Origin: Verticillium longisporum | Lineage: Eukaryota; Ascomycota; Sordariomycetes; Glomerellales; Plectosphaerellaceae | Length of the DNA: 64,000 nucleotides | Assembly (NCBI GenBank): GCA_019188255.1 | Contig: JAETXT010000001.1 | Coordinates: 7,688,001-7,752,000 of the forward strand | Direction: 5' to 3' | In this document: positions 1 to 11,800 of the stretch, in pieces | How the letters are laid out: each line of letters starts with the position of its first letter | How positions within the stretch are numbered: position 1 is the stretch's first letter | Translations under genes and position numbers: made by a program | Notes under the pieces: generated by a model | Told to the model about the DNA's origin: nothing | What the model saw: the letters and a program-made list of their open reading frames with translations, nothing else | The model's database searches: none

Positions 1-1234
1 CTCTTCGATAAAACGAGTATGGCGCTTTGCGTCTGACATGGTGACTCAAATGATGGCAATGGTTGCTGTCTGCGTGTCATAGTCTTCAACATGCTTGCGA
101 GTCTTGATTTATACGCGTCCTCGCACCCTACCTTGGGGACCAGACAGTGGTGGTCAGTTCCACCATCTCTCGGCTGGTTTTGGCCACTTTATGCCAAGAG
201 CGTTCGCCGGCATAGTCAAAATCGGCCATTATCACTGGGCCGATTGCTGGCTAATTGCCATCGTGCGTCGCGATCGATGGAGTACCACAGGGGAGTGGTA
301 CAACCGGTCCAGCTCCTGGTGACGGTGTTCATGCGATCGCCCTGGCGTTCTTCTCCGAAGCACGTCTCGGGGAAAATAAGCGACCACGCAGCATAGGCGT
401 TAACCGCTGCAGTTTGAGTATTGTGCCCGGCAACAATACTGTGGATCTAGACAGGTAGCAATTGGAGAGCCTGGCCGGCCTGTGAACACTGGTCACTGCA
501 GTCTGACGGGGCGGGTCACTTATGGGGAATTGGGGGCTAGCTTCGGCTACAACCGAGCCGAACGATGCCCGCGCCGAGTTCTATTTAGGTAGGACGGAGA
601 GCTCGAATCAACACAGATAGAATCAACCAAATGACGGCGAAGCATTCATCTAGAACTGCCCCAGGAGGCTTGGGGCCGAAGGACGCGTTCGTTTGATTCT
701 ATTGTGGCCAATTTTATCTACCTCAAGTCCAAATACGTATACCTTCATCTGCCAGATGCCATACCCAATCTATTTTTGGCAGCGACACATTTGGACAGGT
801 CGAAGGAACAAATCGTTTCTGTCCTCTCCCATCTACCTTGGATACGATTTCTACAGCCTTGAACCAGTCTGAGATTCCCTTCCTGATCCCCTCTCGGGCT
901 CGCTTGGCGGGAAACGGTACTGGAGGGGCGCGGGTTGGCCTTCACAAAATGCTGTGGAGGGGGGGCTTCGGGAGCATGTGGGCGTTCCTCTTCAAAAAAA
1001 TCGATAAATCGAGTATGACGCTCTAGGGTCGAATGTAATACTGGCTGTAGCTGTTGTCTGCACACAATTTCCTCTGGAAATGCTGGCGAATCCTTTTTTT
1101 TTGACAGGCATCCGCAAGATTACCTTGGGGGTCAGAGAATGCCCATTTCTGGCTGGGAGGACACCTGAGGCCAGGCATGTCCATCAGCATGGCCAGCCAT
1201 CGTCATGTGGGACAAGAGTCGCCACACCCCCTCG
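1..1234. other. Intergenic, with an imperfect direct repeat
   Basis: I find no convincing gene here; the short ORFs on both strands have no recognisable composition. Positions about 1-150 and 988-1150 share several blocks in the same order (a CTCTTC...CGAGTATG block, a TTGCTGTCTGC-like block, and a block ending in CTACCTTGGGG or TTACCTTGGGG). They look like two diverged copies of one upstream region, which fits the two DUF3723 copies that follow. Similarity was judged by eye. Confidence 0.35.
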
Positions 1235-1334
1235 GCTTAAATAACAGACGTCGGGGTCTCTAGTATCCCTCAATCACCCTTTACCCTCTACTACCTACTC
1301 TCAAGCCTTTAACAATTCTTGCTGAACATTCAAA

Positions 1335-3147
1335 ATGGAAGAATGCCGTCACCTTGTTCCCTCCCACCTCATTGCGGGCGCAACGTCTGACGGGTTGGAG
1401 CCCTTCGACTCAAACGTCAATACTGCTCTACCCCTGCCGTCCGGCATCCGGGCCGACTATCTCGACAGCCAGTCTCGTTCGATAGCTTTAGGAAAGTTTG
1501 AGGACCTTCTGTTCGGTAGGTTTGCCAATGTCCCATCAACCAGTCCGAAGCTGATTGTGAAGATCCTTCCGCGGAGATAAATTCTTGCATCCCTGACAGC
1601 TCTGTGAAAGAAAACAGCCTTCCTGAGGGGTTCATACTTTGGAATATCCTCAGCCACCCAGGTGACTCGCTGAATGCGAAGCGATGGCTGAGCAGACTCG
1701 ATGGAGGCAAAGCCAGTATCGCTAAACGACTCCGCAAGCACGAGACGCTGGGAAAGGTGCTCCTGAAAGTTTTGAATATCCCAGGACAACGTCAAGGCTT
1801 CAAACTAGGCATTTGGCGCAAGATCCTCATTGCAAGGGATGACGAGGTGCGGCTCCGAACATGCGTTCAACCTCCGCCAAACGGTTACTAACTTATGTCT
1901 TAGGAAGTGATGCACTACCTGATGCACATATACATTACGTTCGTTCGTATCATGGGATCCGAGGATTCCCTGAAATTCGTGGACGACAGAGCAGTGAAGG
2001 AGTTTGAACTCCGCGCCCCTGGACTGTCGCGCTGCGACGGTGCTCATGTCTCGCTGGCTGTGCAAAGCAATATGGTACTCAAGGGCTTGGCAGACGAGCC
2101 TGCGAGAGTACAAGTAGTGTCAACTTGGAAGTACAAACTACTTGATTCCATCGCTTTACACTCTTCGGAGAGATTACTATTATCTGAAGCAATGGTCCGG
2201 CGTTATGAGAGCGTTGATTTCCGGCAAGCACGGTTCTCTGATTACGACCAGAACCATGGCCAGGAATGCGTTTACATCGCTCGAGGACCCACTCTTCTCC
2301 GATTTCGATTCGGAATTCCTCAACAGCTATTAAATCTTGTCTCTTCACATCATGCAGAGCATCGTTGAGCTCTCAGAAGAAAACCCCTTGATGGAGGACG
2401 GCGAAGAGAAGCCAGAGGCTCGCCAGTACGACGAAGGAGCCTGGCATCAGCTTGCTCTCCGAGCCCGAGAGTTAGGGTTTTGTTCCGATGAGATTTCGCG
2501 GCTCTGCTCTGTAAATCCGGATCGAGAGGCGGCTACCAAGTTCTTGCTGACTGCTCGGCCGCCACAGTATTTCGAATATGGGCAGAATTTCAACGATCTC
2601 GTGGATCTCGTCGTCCAGGTGTTCGATGAAGCACGACTTGTACAGAAGGAGGTCAGCAATCCAACGTTCACAATCAAACAGTTGGGAGAGCCTGTCGCCA
2701 GACGGTGTGGTCGCCAGTACTCCAAGGCTTACGCCCGCGACCGTCCTTTCCTGACTCCACAATGGTTCACATGCAAAACGGAAAAGAATTTCGACGTCAC
2801 CCTCTTTATTCGTGCGGCGTTGTATCTTCAACGCATTTTGGGGCTTCGAATGGCCGGAGTATCGACAATGGGAGAAGTCCATGCCTGATGAATGGGATGT
2901 ACATCCAACCCAGGGCAATTCGAGCCGGTCGAGGCAGCCAGAACTTCACCCCCAAACAGAAATGACGCATAAAGCTCTGTGTAGTCCACCCGGGCGAAGT
3001 ATGGAACGTCCAAAGCGCCAGCGACCTGTGCGGACAAGAAACGCAAGAGCTGCTGGAGTAGGTTCAAAGGACTGGAGGCCACCACGTTCATTACCGGTCC
3101 CTCTAAGTCTGCGGCCAAGACGCAAGAGGCGGGCTGCTACGAGATAA
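1335..3147 (+). pseudogene. DUF3723-family protein, decayed copy A
   Basis: This is a broken paralogue of the DUF3723 gene at 4222-6629. The first exon has its own ATG, but the region matching the paralogue's HGKHRVAALR segment is missing. Homology starts downstream of the stop at about 1578 (ENSLPEGFILWNIL, NAKRWLSRLDGG). An intron at the same place as in copy B ends just before GAAGTGATGCAC (about 1904). Further lesions are a frameshift near 2120-2142, an in-frame TAA at 2331-2333 before LHIMQSIVELSEEN, and a frameshift near 2808 before the FNAFWGFEWPEY segment. The basic C-terminal tail then runs to 3147. DUF3723 proteins are fungal, of unknown function, and repeatedly found in Starship transposons (family knowledge). 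The chance of an expressed full protein is low. Confidence 0.75.
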
Positions 3148-3454
3148 TAGTGATGAGGACGGGTAAGGTATCGGCTGAAACGTGTCAATGCCGATGCTCA
3201 TTATCATGGGTTGGTTTCAGAGAGCTTTCACAAAAACTATGCGATTTGATCACGCCACCCGTAGTGACTCCTGTTCAAATGATGTACCTCGTCTAATGCC
3301 GCATGTGTATGCGAGGCATTCTACCCCTAGTATGATCGTTCCTACCTACTTAACCCGCGGTTCGCTTCTGCCTCGCAATCTCTGGGTTCCGGCCGTCAAA
3401 GATGCGAAAAAAGATCCTGACCTTGCTGTTGCGGCCCCTCGCCGGTATGAAACG
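3148..3454. other. Intergenic, nothing recognised
   Basis: This is the spacer between the decayed DUF3723 copy and the minisatellite. I see no gene, strong repeat or RNA here. Confidence 0.4.
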
Positions 3455-4165
3455 CGCCAGCACGATTTCTAGCCAGCGCATTGTCCGGCCGCCAGGTCCG
3501 ATGGTCCAAATTGTCCCTTGGTGGGCCACGAGTCCTCGCCAGCACGGTACCTAGCCACCACGTTTTCCAGCCAGCGCAGCTTCCGGCCACCAAGGACGAC
3601 GTCCGAAAAGACAACGTCTAATAATACTATGCTGGCGCGAATCCTAGCCATCACGGTTTCCGGCCGCCAAGGATTCCGTCCGAAATCGTCCCTTGTTGGC
3701 AGGATCCCTCGCCGACACGGTTTCCAGCCACCACGGTTTACGGCCGCCAAGGATTCCGGAAATAGTTTTTTGCCGGCGCGAATCCTCGCCACCACGGTTT
3801 CCGGCCAGCGCAGCTTCCAGCCGCCAAGGATTCTGTCCGAAATCGTCCCGTGCCGGCACGATCCCTCGCCGACACGATTTACAGCTAGCGCAACTTCCAG
3901 CCAACGCAACTTCCAGCCAACGCAACTTCAGGCTACCAAGGATGATGTCCAAAATCGTCCCTTGCCGGCGCCAGGTCTCGCCGCCATGTTTTCCGGCCGG
4001 CGCAGCTTCCGGCCAGCGCAACTTCAGGCCACCAAGGACGACGTCTGAAATCGTCCCTTGCTGGCACGAATCCTGTCCAGCGCAGTCTCTAGCCACCAAG
4101 GATAATACGAAATCGTCTCTTGTTGGCGCGGATTCTGGCCGGTGCAGTTCCTAGCCACCAAGGTC
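3455..4165. repeat. Degenerate GC-rich minisatellite upstream of DUF3723 copy B
   Basis: A family of related segments recurs about every 60-110 bp. The shared pieces are a GAAATCGTCCCTTG-like block, GCTGGCRCGAATCCTCGCC, CACGGTTTCCGGCC and CCACCAAGGA. Within it the phrase CCAGCCAACGCAACTT is itself duplicated near 3898-3925. Long ORFs without stops run on both strands (for example 3518-4048 + and 3644-4099 -), but these follow from the low-complexity repeat rather than from selection for protein. The array stops beside the TATA-like box of the DUF3723 gene, so it forms that gene's upstream region. Confidence 0.7.
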
Positions 4166-4166
4166 G

Positions 4167-4172
4167 TATAAA
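4167..4172 (+). promoter_or_regulatory. TATA-like box of DUF3723 copy B
   Basis: TATAAA lies 55 bp before the ATG at 4222, at the edge of the minisatellite. A start site about 30 bp downstream would put the ATG at 4198 at or before the 5' end of the mRNA, which favours 4222 as the start codon. Confidence 0.4.
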
Positions 4173-4221
4173 GTTGTCGCGCCGTAAGGCTCCGGATATG
4201 CGGAGCAATCATACTTACACA

Positions 4222-6629
4222 ATGGCCTTCGAAAGTGTTGACGCACGATCAAAGAGGCTGAGCGCCGAGGTATCCTCAAAACTGAAGGGGACAGTCATGG
4301 TCTCCTTGGATTCTCTATTGGTTGATCCTAAAACATGTCCTGACCCGAAAAACGTGGGCCGTCTTGCCAAAATCTTCAATTCAGAAGGCTGCGACCGCAT
4401 GAACCCACGCCATTTCATTCCGGGGAACGTACAAGAAGAAGTGCTGCAGGCATCACTACGCTATTCTGGCATCACCCTACATGATCTACGGAGTACCGAA
4501 CGACGACATCTCCGCTTCCCACCCGGCTGTCACGTAGAGTGCCTCCATGGGAAACACCGGGTGGCGGCACTCCGTAAAACGAAACATGAGAAATGGTGGA
4601 CGGTCGAGCTCTATGTCGGTATGTCCGCCACTGCTTAAGCCACAAGAATAGCGCTGACCTCAAAGACCTCTCTGATGATGCGAAGCGGTCACTAGCTGAG
4701 GAGTTCGGCAACGAAGCAAATTTTTCTGACGGATATATATTTGCAGAGATCTGCAGCTACCCGACGAACTCGCTGGATGCCAATAGATGGCGGTCGAGGC
4801 TTACCACACATAAGAACGAAATCCTAAGAAGGTTACTCAAGCATCCCACGCTATCACCGGCTCTCAGGAGGACGATGCAGATTCCAGGTTTGCGTCGAGG
4901 ACTTCAGCTTGGGGTTTGGAGCAAGGTGCTAGCGGACAAGTACGAAGAGGTACGACTTCAAGACATGTGTTAACCATTGTCTATTGAAAGCCAATTTACT
5001 GACACGGGTTCTTAGGAAGTCCTGCACGGCCTCCAACACGTGTACGAGGTGTGGAAACGCATTCTGGGGTCCGGGGCAGCTCTGGAATTCGTGGATGGCG
5101 ACACAGTCCGGGAGTTCGAGAGCCGTGCACCAGGAGCATCACAGCGCGACTACTTCCACGTTTCCGAGGCTATCCGGAGGAATGTGGCTCTCCGGCGCCT
5201 GACCGATGATGAAAGACGACAGCAGGTGTTGAGCAATCTCCAGCAGGTCGATACGTTAATCCCTTCCGTGTATACCTTGCAGAAGGACTTCAAATATGTG
5301 CGCCAGTGCACAAGCGTCATGAGAAAGCTTATCTTGGGCTCGTCTCGGTTTCCAATGACCGTTCAGGCTATCGCTTTTCACGCGTTCCAAAGCGAGAAGC
5401 CATCTGGGCATAGCCACGAAGCAGAATTGCTTGGAAGTATGAAATGCCTCTACCTGCATATCATGCAAAACCTTGTTGAACTCTCGGGAGAGAACACCCT
5501 CTTAGAAGACGACGAAGCAAAGCAGGAGGCACGCCAATATGACCAAACAGCCTGGCATCGGCTCGCGATACGAGCTCGGGACCTAGGCTTTGCCTCGGGC
5601 GAGATCACGCGACACTGTCAATTAGATCCGGACATAGAGGCAGCGAAACGAATCATGCTGATCGCTCGTCCGGCGTTATGCTTCGCCTACGGATCAAACT
5701 TTGAGAAGCTCGCAAATATAGTGGCGGGTGTGTTCAAGGAGGCACAGCCAATACAGTTACAGGGCGTTCAACCCGCCCTCACCACGTCATCCCTGGGTGA
5801 GCCCCTCGCGAGGAGGTACGGTCGCCAGTACTCCGGATCTTACGCTCAGAATCGCCAGTGTCTCACGGTCCACTGGTTCACCTGCCCAATAGAAAAGGGT
5901 CCCGAGATTACGTCTCTGTTCGTCAGGCGATCTGTTTTCCATACCTTTTGGGGTCCACACGGCATCCATCAAGAGGACAGCGTGAACGCATCCATGTCGG
6001 ACACATCCATGTCGGAGTTGTCGGAAGTCGAATCGGATGCTGAAGAACCAAACCAACCAAACGGATCTTCCGCTGAAGCTCCTGTCGAGGATAACGAGAT
6101 GGAAGATGCGCCCGCTCTCTCCCAGCTTCAGAAACGCAATCGACCACGCATGGCACGCAAAAGGCAACAGCAAAACGTAGGAGCCACCAAGGGAAAAATA
6201 CAAAAGAGAGGCCCTGACGGTGGAAGCTCAACAGTCACTGCGCTACAGCGGAGCCTACAAGTCAGCAAGCCTGCACCTCAAGAGACAGGTCTCGGGGACC
6301 GGAGCTCGGCACTCACCACGTTCATTCCTGGCTCTCTAGGTCTCAGTCGGGAGGCGCAAGTAGCAAGTCAAGCCGTTCTGCGGCTCGATGACCGAGAGAT
6401 GACGATTCTCATCCGACGGAACGGAGATTGGGTGGATGCGAAGCCATGCCGCCGGCGGTCTATCGTTGAGGGGATAGCCCAGGTGGAAAGAGAAAATGAA
6501 GGACGGGAATGGTTCCTTTTCGACAAGGACGGTCGTGGTATTAAGCCGGCGGTCTGTCCTACCCTTCCAGATGACTTTGTGTGCTTGAACACGGAGACGA
6601 GTGTTTTCCCGGCACAAGAAATCCTGTGA
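4222..6629 (+). CDS. DUF3723-family protein, copy B (three exons, apparently intact)
   Basis: Exon 1 runs from 4222 to about 4617, exon 2 from about 4648 to 4949, and exon 3 from 5016 to 6629. The second intron is clear (AAGAG|GTACGA ... TTCTTAG|GAAGTC). The first is short and its donor uncertain; the frame after it resumes at NSADLKDLSDDAKRS. Exon 1 contains CLHGKHRVAALRKTKHEKWW, recalling the G-x-H-R box of ParB/sulfiredoxin folds (inference). Exon 3 carries the long helical body and ends in an acidic stretch (SDTSMSELSEVESDAEEP), a basic stretch (RPRMARKRQQQ) and a compact C-terminal piece (DREMTILIRRNGDWVDAKP). Function is unknown. DUF3723 genes recur as Starship cargo (family knowledge). 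Copy A at 1335-3147 is a tandem pseudogene paralogue. No lesion is visible here. Confidence 0.8.
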
Positions 6630-6705
6630 GGCTGGAAGGGAAGAAAGCCTGCTTTCAATAGTAGAATAACCAATACAACTGCTGACACCCTCATCCACCA
6701 CCTAG

Positions 6706-7536
6706 CTAGCCAGCTAGCATCTGCTCCTTAACCCCGGCCCAGTTCAAATCCTGCCCATCGACGTAAGAGACCTTTCCCTGTTGAATGCCCGGAAGAATTT
6801 CAACGTCCATACAGCTCGTGTAGATGTCGGCGGGCCGCTCGATGCCACCAGGTTTGAAAGGCCATTCCCAGACCCAGTAGAGAGTGTACACACCACATTT
6901 GTTGGGAAGCCGGATGTCGGATTGGCACCACAGGTCGGCGCCTTGAGGATCCGCGGGGTCTTTTCTGAATGCGTCCTGGCGATCGATCGATATTTGCCCG
7001 TTGTTGATCTGATAGCATTGGCCGTCGTCGAAGGACCTAACAGCTAAGAGGGAACCCCGCCGGTCGCCCCCGGTGCCCTCTGCGTTCCAGACACGATGGA
7101 TGGAAAGCAATATATCGTCCTCGGAGGGAACCCGGGTGCCGTAGATGAAGATCGTACCGCCGTGCTCCTTGTGCGGACTTGTTTCTGGGAGGGTCACATG
7201 CCCGTTCTCCTGGTGCTGAAGAGCGATGATGTCTCCCGGCCGCGCCTGCAGTCGGGGAAGCATTTCGTTCGATTGCATTGCTCGCTGCGAGTCCCTGCAG
7301 ATACGATCGGTCGGGAGGATGCCTTGCTCTGCCACTCTACCGTTCGGTGGAAGATGATGTTGCATCCGGAGGTCGTTGAATGTGGGATCAAGCCTAGACA
7401 CAAACCCCCGAATGTATCCAGGATCACTGACCATGGTGCCGTTCAGGTCGAGCCGTCTAAGGCGCTCGACCCACGAGTGGGCACTGGATAGAGGCAAGGC
7501 AAGGAGAAGAATCGTCAAGAGCACGTTGAAAGCCAT
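6706..7536 (-). CDS. Secreted protein, LPMO-like with N-terminal histidine after signal peptide (DUF7492-like)
   Basis: The start is the ATG at 7536, chosen because it opens a classic signal peptide (MAFNVLLTILLLALPLSSA). Longer in-frame starts upstream would bury it. Predicted cleavage after SSA leaves H-S-W-V-E, so the mature protein would begin with histidine, as lytic polysaccharide monooxygenases do for copper binding. An internal histidine in QENGHVTLP and the aromatic YTLYWVWEWPF segment near the C-terminus fit such a fold. Paired cysteines (RICRD, GQCYQ, LWCQS, NKCG, TSCMD) suit an extracellular protein. The whole (276 aa) resembles fungal secreted proteins annotated as DUF7492; that label is from memory. 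Copper or oxidase activity is inference. No introns or lesions are seen. Confidence 0.7.
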   Translation of the reverse strand: MAFNVLLTILLLALPLSSAHSWVERLRRLDLNGTMVSDPGYIRGFVSRLDPTFNDLRMQHHLPPNGRVAEQGILPTDRICRDSQRAMQSNEMLPRLQARPGDIIALQHQENGHVTLPETSPHKEHGGTIFIYGTRVPSEDDILLSIHRVWNAEGTGGDRRGSLLAVRSFDDGQCYQINNGQISIDRQDAFRKDPADPQGADLWCQSDIRLPNKCGVYTLYWVWEWPFKPGGIERPADIYTSCMDVEILPGIQQGKVSYVDGQDLNWAGVKEQMLAG

Positions 7537-7589
7537 GTTGATGTAGCCTGTCTGCCCCACCAATGAACCCAGTAGAGCCGACGTCAGGT

Positions 7590-7597
7590 TTATATAT
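7590..7597 (-). promoter_or_regulatory. TATA-like box of the secreted-protein gene
   Basis: On the minus strand the sequence reads ATATATAA, 54 bp upstream of the start codon at 7536. The spacing suits a fungal RNA polymerase II promoter with a short leader. Confidence 0.4.
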
Positions 7598-7599
7598 GC

Positions 7600-8857
7600 T
7601 TGGTGCGGAGCCAAAAGCAGGCGACGGCCATATTCGTCCCTGCCAGTTTTGGCCATTCGCGCGTTGTCCGGCGCAGCAGATGTGTATCTCACCTACGCTG
7701 GCGGGATCAGATCGCCAGGACGCCTCCGCTGCTCAAGGCCAGCTGTCACTATCTCATGGAGCGGTATGGGTAATGCTGGAGAACCAGTGCGCATTCGGTG
7801 CAGTGGCCGTGAATTGCATGCACGTCTGGCTTGCCATTTTGCTCGGTCACACCGTTCGCGCAAGGCCTCCTCCAGCGGCTGGTAATACTAACGCCTAATC
7901 GCAGGACGAAGCGGGCAAGCCAGGGAAACGGCTTTGGTGGTGAGGATCCGTGAGTGAGTGTTCATGGGAGCTCTGGGGGCTTGTACACCTGAAGCAGGTG
8001 ACTTCCTAGGAAGTCACGAGAGTTTCATTCACAGTAAGGAGGGTCCTGGGCGAACGGGGGCAAGAACCAGCCACCCTGGGATTGGTGTCAGCACCTGGCA
8101 GCCAGTGACTGGCGCCAAAATCGGAAGCAACAACCCGTGGAGCTCGGCGCTTGAGGGATCGCCATTCCCAATGCAAGATTAAAGAAGGAGAGCACGGCCG
8201 GCGCCGATGGAAGCGCTGTGTCTTACTCATCAGACTGGCTGCCTAGTCGGACGACCCTTCCATCTCTCCTTTCCGTACGCCTCAAGTGTTTGACTGCCGC
8301 CTCATGCCGTGGGTGAAGGGGGGAATGGTTTATATCAGCGCTGCTGTTCCGTTTACGCTCCGTCTTGGGGGCGTCTGCCACCTTAGTGACTTGTTCAGCT
8401 TGGGGTCTTTACTCTCTCGCAACACTGGCTTTCGAGAGGCCAAGTGCGATGTCGAGGCCCATTGCCCTGGCTGTGTGATGGTTGGCGATGCACTACACCG
8501 GGTAGAGCGGTGTTACAGAGCACTGACCGCCACAGCCAACCAATCCTACCATGCCCGGTCTGTTCCTCAACTCTTAGGCCGGCAAGGTCCGACCAAGTTC
8601 CTTCGCAGAGCCAAGCTGCCTTGGTAAACCTTCCCCCAGCCTGCTGCAAGGTGCTGCATGCAAGCGCCCGTGGCTGTGGCCTCTCTGGTCCTATCCTTAT
8701 GGAACCAGCACCAGCCTGATCTTGTGCCCGCCAGGCAGATGCAACCGGTCTCTGCCATGTTGTCCGACTTCATGCCAGACTCGATTCCTTGACCGTCGCA
8801 TACCTCTCGTCATCGACAACTTGCGCATGTCCGAACTCTCATCGTCAACAGCCTCCA
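7600..8857. other. Intergenic between divergent genes
   Basis: This is the shared upstream region of the secreted-protein gene (minus) and the NLR gene (plus). Several ORFs up to 113 codons exist, but none resembles a protein family. A C+T-rich leader precedes the NLR start. Nothing else is recognised. Confidence 0.4.
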
Positions 8858-11800
8858 ATGTCGGATCCCCAGAAGTACACAGTCGGCTGGATCTGCGCCA
8901 TCGCCACCGAGTTTGTCGCCGCCCAGGCCTTCCTCGACGAAGAACACGACCCCCCTCGCCATGTGGCCCCGCACGACAACAACAGCTACGTTCTGGGCAC
9001 CGTCGGCAGTCATAACGTCGTTATTGCCGTCCTGCCTGATACAGAGTACGGCACGACCTCGGCGGCGACAGTAGCCCGAGACATGCTGCACAGCTTTCCG
9101 AACGTGCGTATCGGATTGATGGTCGGCATTGGAGGCGGCGCCCCCAGACTTCCGGAGCACGATGTACGACTTGGCGACGTTGTTGTCAGTCGTGCTGGCG
9201 GCGGCAAGGGTGGTGTGCTCCAGTACGACTTTGGTAAGACTATTCAGAATCAAACGTTCCAGCATATCGGTTTCCTGAATCAATCGCCACCGGTGCTCCG
9301 GACGGCTATCAGCGCACTGAAGGGCAAATACGAGCTGAGAGGCCACCAACTAAACAAGGAGGTGGACCGGGCACTGAAGCGTATCAAGAACCGGAAAAGG
9401 TATATACGCCCTCCCACAGCAAGCGACAGGCTGTACAAGGCGGGCATTGCACATCGCTTGGATGGGACTGGATGCTGCAGCGATGTGTCCAGCGAAGACC
9501 CATCCCACCTTGTAACCAGGTCTCAGCGTGACGAAGAAGACGACCCCAAAATCCACTACGGACTGATTGCCAGCGCAAACCAGCTGATGAAGGATGCTAC
9601 CACCCGGGATAAGCTGGCGGCCGAAAAGGACGTGCTCTGCTTCGAGATAGAGGCCGCCGGCCTGATGAACCACTTCCCATGCCTGGTAGTCCGTGGGATC
9701 TGTGACTATGCCGACTCGCATAAGAACAAGGAGTGGCAGGGCTTCGCGGCCATGACGGCAGCAGCGTATGCGAAGGACATATTGCGACAGATCCCGCCGA
9801 ACAAGGTCGAGACTGAGATACCCATCAGCGAGATTCTAGGACTGGGTTAGTACTACAGTTCCATGGCAAGCAAGCCTTCCTCTCTAACATCTTATAGTCC
9901 AAGGAAAACTAGACGGCGGGGATTTCACTGAAATAGAAATCAAGGATGCGAGAATTACCATGAAGTCTGACGACCACCTCACCGAACTCCAGCACTGGTT
10001 GTCTCCGCCAGACTACTCAACCAACGCCAAGCTGGCAAGAGAACGCCGGCACGCCGGCACTGGAGCTTGGTTTCTCGAAAGCCCCGTATCCCAGGAGTGG
10101 AAGGCTGGCAGACGTCGACATCTATGGCTTTACGGTCTTGCAGGATGCGGCAAGACAGTCTTGAGTACTACGATCCTTGACCACCTTTCGCAAACGGGTC
10201 GCCACGTCACGCTTGCATTCTTCTTCGACTTTAACGACACTAAGAAGCAGACCCTAAATGGTCTACTTCGGTCGCTAGCGATTCAGCTTTATCATACCGG
10301 GGGAGAAGCAGCACGGAAACTCGACAGCCTTCTTGCATCCCATGGTGACGACCGCAGGCAACCAGACATGAGCGGATTGTCAGCCTGTGTTGAGTCGATG
10401 ATAAAAGTTTCTGGGAATGTTACCGTGGTCCTTGACGCACTGGATGAATGCACAACGAAAGGCCAACTCCTGTCTTGGATGCGAAGCGTCGTCTCTGACT
10501 CGGCATTTGGCAATGTCCAATTGATTGCGACCGGGCGACCAGAAGCAGAGTTTCAACAGGAAATACCTGACTATTGGGGTCAGGAAAACTGTGTCTCACT
10601 CGACAAGAAGGCCGTCGACGCTGATATACGGTCCTACGTCGTAGCGAGGCTTACGCAGTCTTCCGACTTTGTTGATAAGAAGTTGCCCCAGGACCTCCTT
10701 AACGAGATTCGCAATAAAGTCGGAAACGGCGCCGACGGTATGTGAGTGTTAACCTAAGCGCCTTAACCCCAGACACATTCCTCACACGCAGCACAGGTTC
10801 CGGTGGGCGGCTTGCCAACTGGACAGTCTTGCAAAGTGTCTGAGCCCCAACGCCATTAAGGCAGCTCTCAAGTCTTTGCCCCATGATCTGAGTGAAACAT
10901 ACGACCGTATGCTTCAGAGCATACCTCCACAGCATAAGTCAGATGCTATTCGCCTGTTGCAGTTTATCGTCCACGCTAAGAGGCCACTGACGGTATCGGA
11001 GGCTATTGAGGTAGTAGCGACGCACATAGATGGGGAACCCCGAGGGTTCGACGTTAGGGGCAGGCTAAACCGTGAAGCCGATATTCTTCGTATTTGCCCC
11101 GGCTTGGTGGAAATCGCACAAGCCACAAAAGGCAACAGCACGACGAAAGAACTTCACCTTACCCACTACTCAATCAAAGAGTATCTTGTCAGGGAAGAGC
11201 AGTTCGGGCGCCAAGATGCCAGCATCGCCATCACGAGGACATGCTTGACGTATCTTACAGATATCAGGGAACCTACAAGGAGACCACAAGAGATTTCCCG
11301 ATGGCAAAATTTGCCGCAGAAGTGTGGACAGGGTTTGCGACTTCGGCTGAGGGATCAGAAGACATTACCTGAGCGACCGTCAGCTTTTTGCAAGACGACA
11401 GAACCTTCCAGCTATGGGGTCGGTTATACCAGCCTGATGTACCATGGAAGAATGACCCGGGTCCTCCACATGGATCAAAATTATACTATGCATGTGTGAC
11501 TGGGCTTGGTCGGACTGCACAAGGCCGCTGGCCAAAGGAGCTGACGTCAACGCACAGGGTGGCGAGTACGGCAACGCTCTCCAGGCTGCCTCATCAGAAG
11601 GCCACACGAACATTGTACAACTGCTGCTGGCCAAAGGAGCCGACGTCAACGCGCGGGGTGGCCAGTACGACAACGTTCTCCAGGCTGCCTCGTCGGGAGG
11701 CCACGTGGAGATTGTGCAACTACTGCTGGCCAAGGGAGCCGACGCCAACGCGCGGAGTGTCAAGTACGGCAACGCCCAAACCATCTCAGTAGACAGCTTT

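Noticed and set aside
745..1065. 106-codon minus-strand ORF
   Set aside because: It overlaps the imperfect direct repeat, and nothing in its sequence resembles a protein domain.
3518..4099. Long overlapping ORFs on both strands (up to 176 codons)
   Set aside because: They lie wholly within a tandem minisatellite; open frames on both strands arise from the repeat unit, and no start, promoter or family supports a gene.
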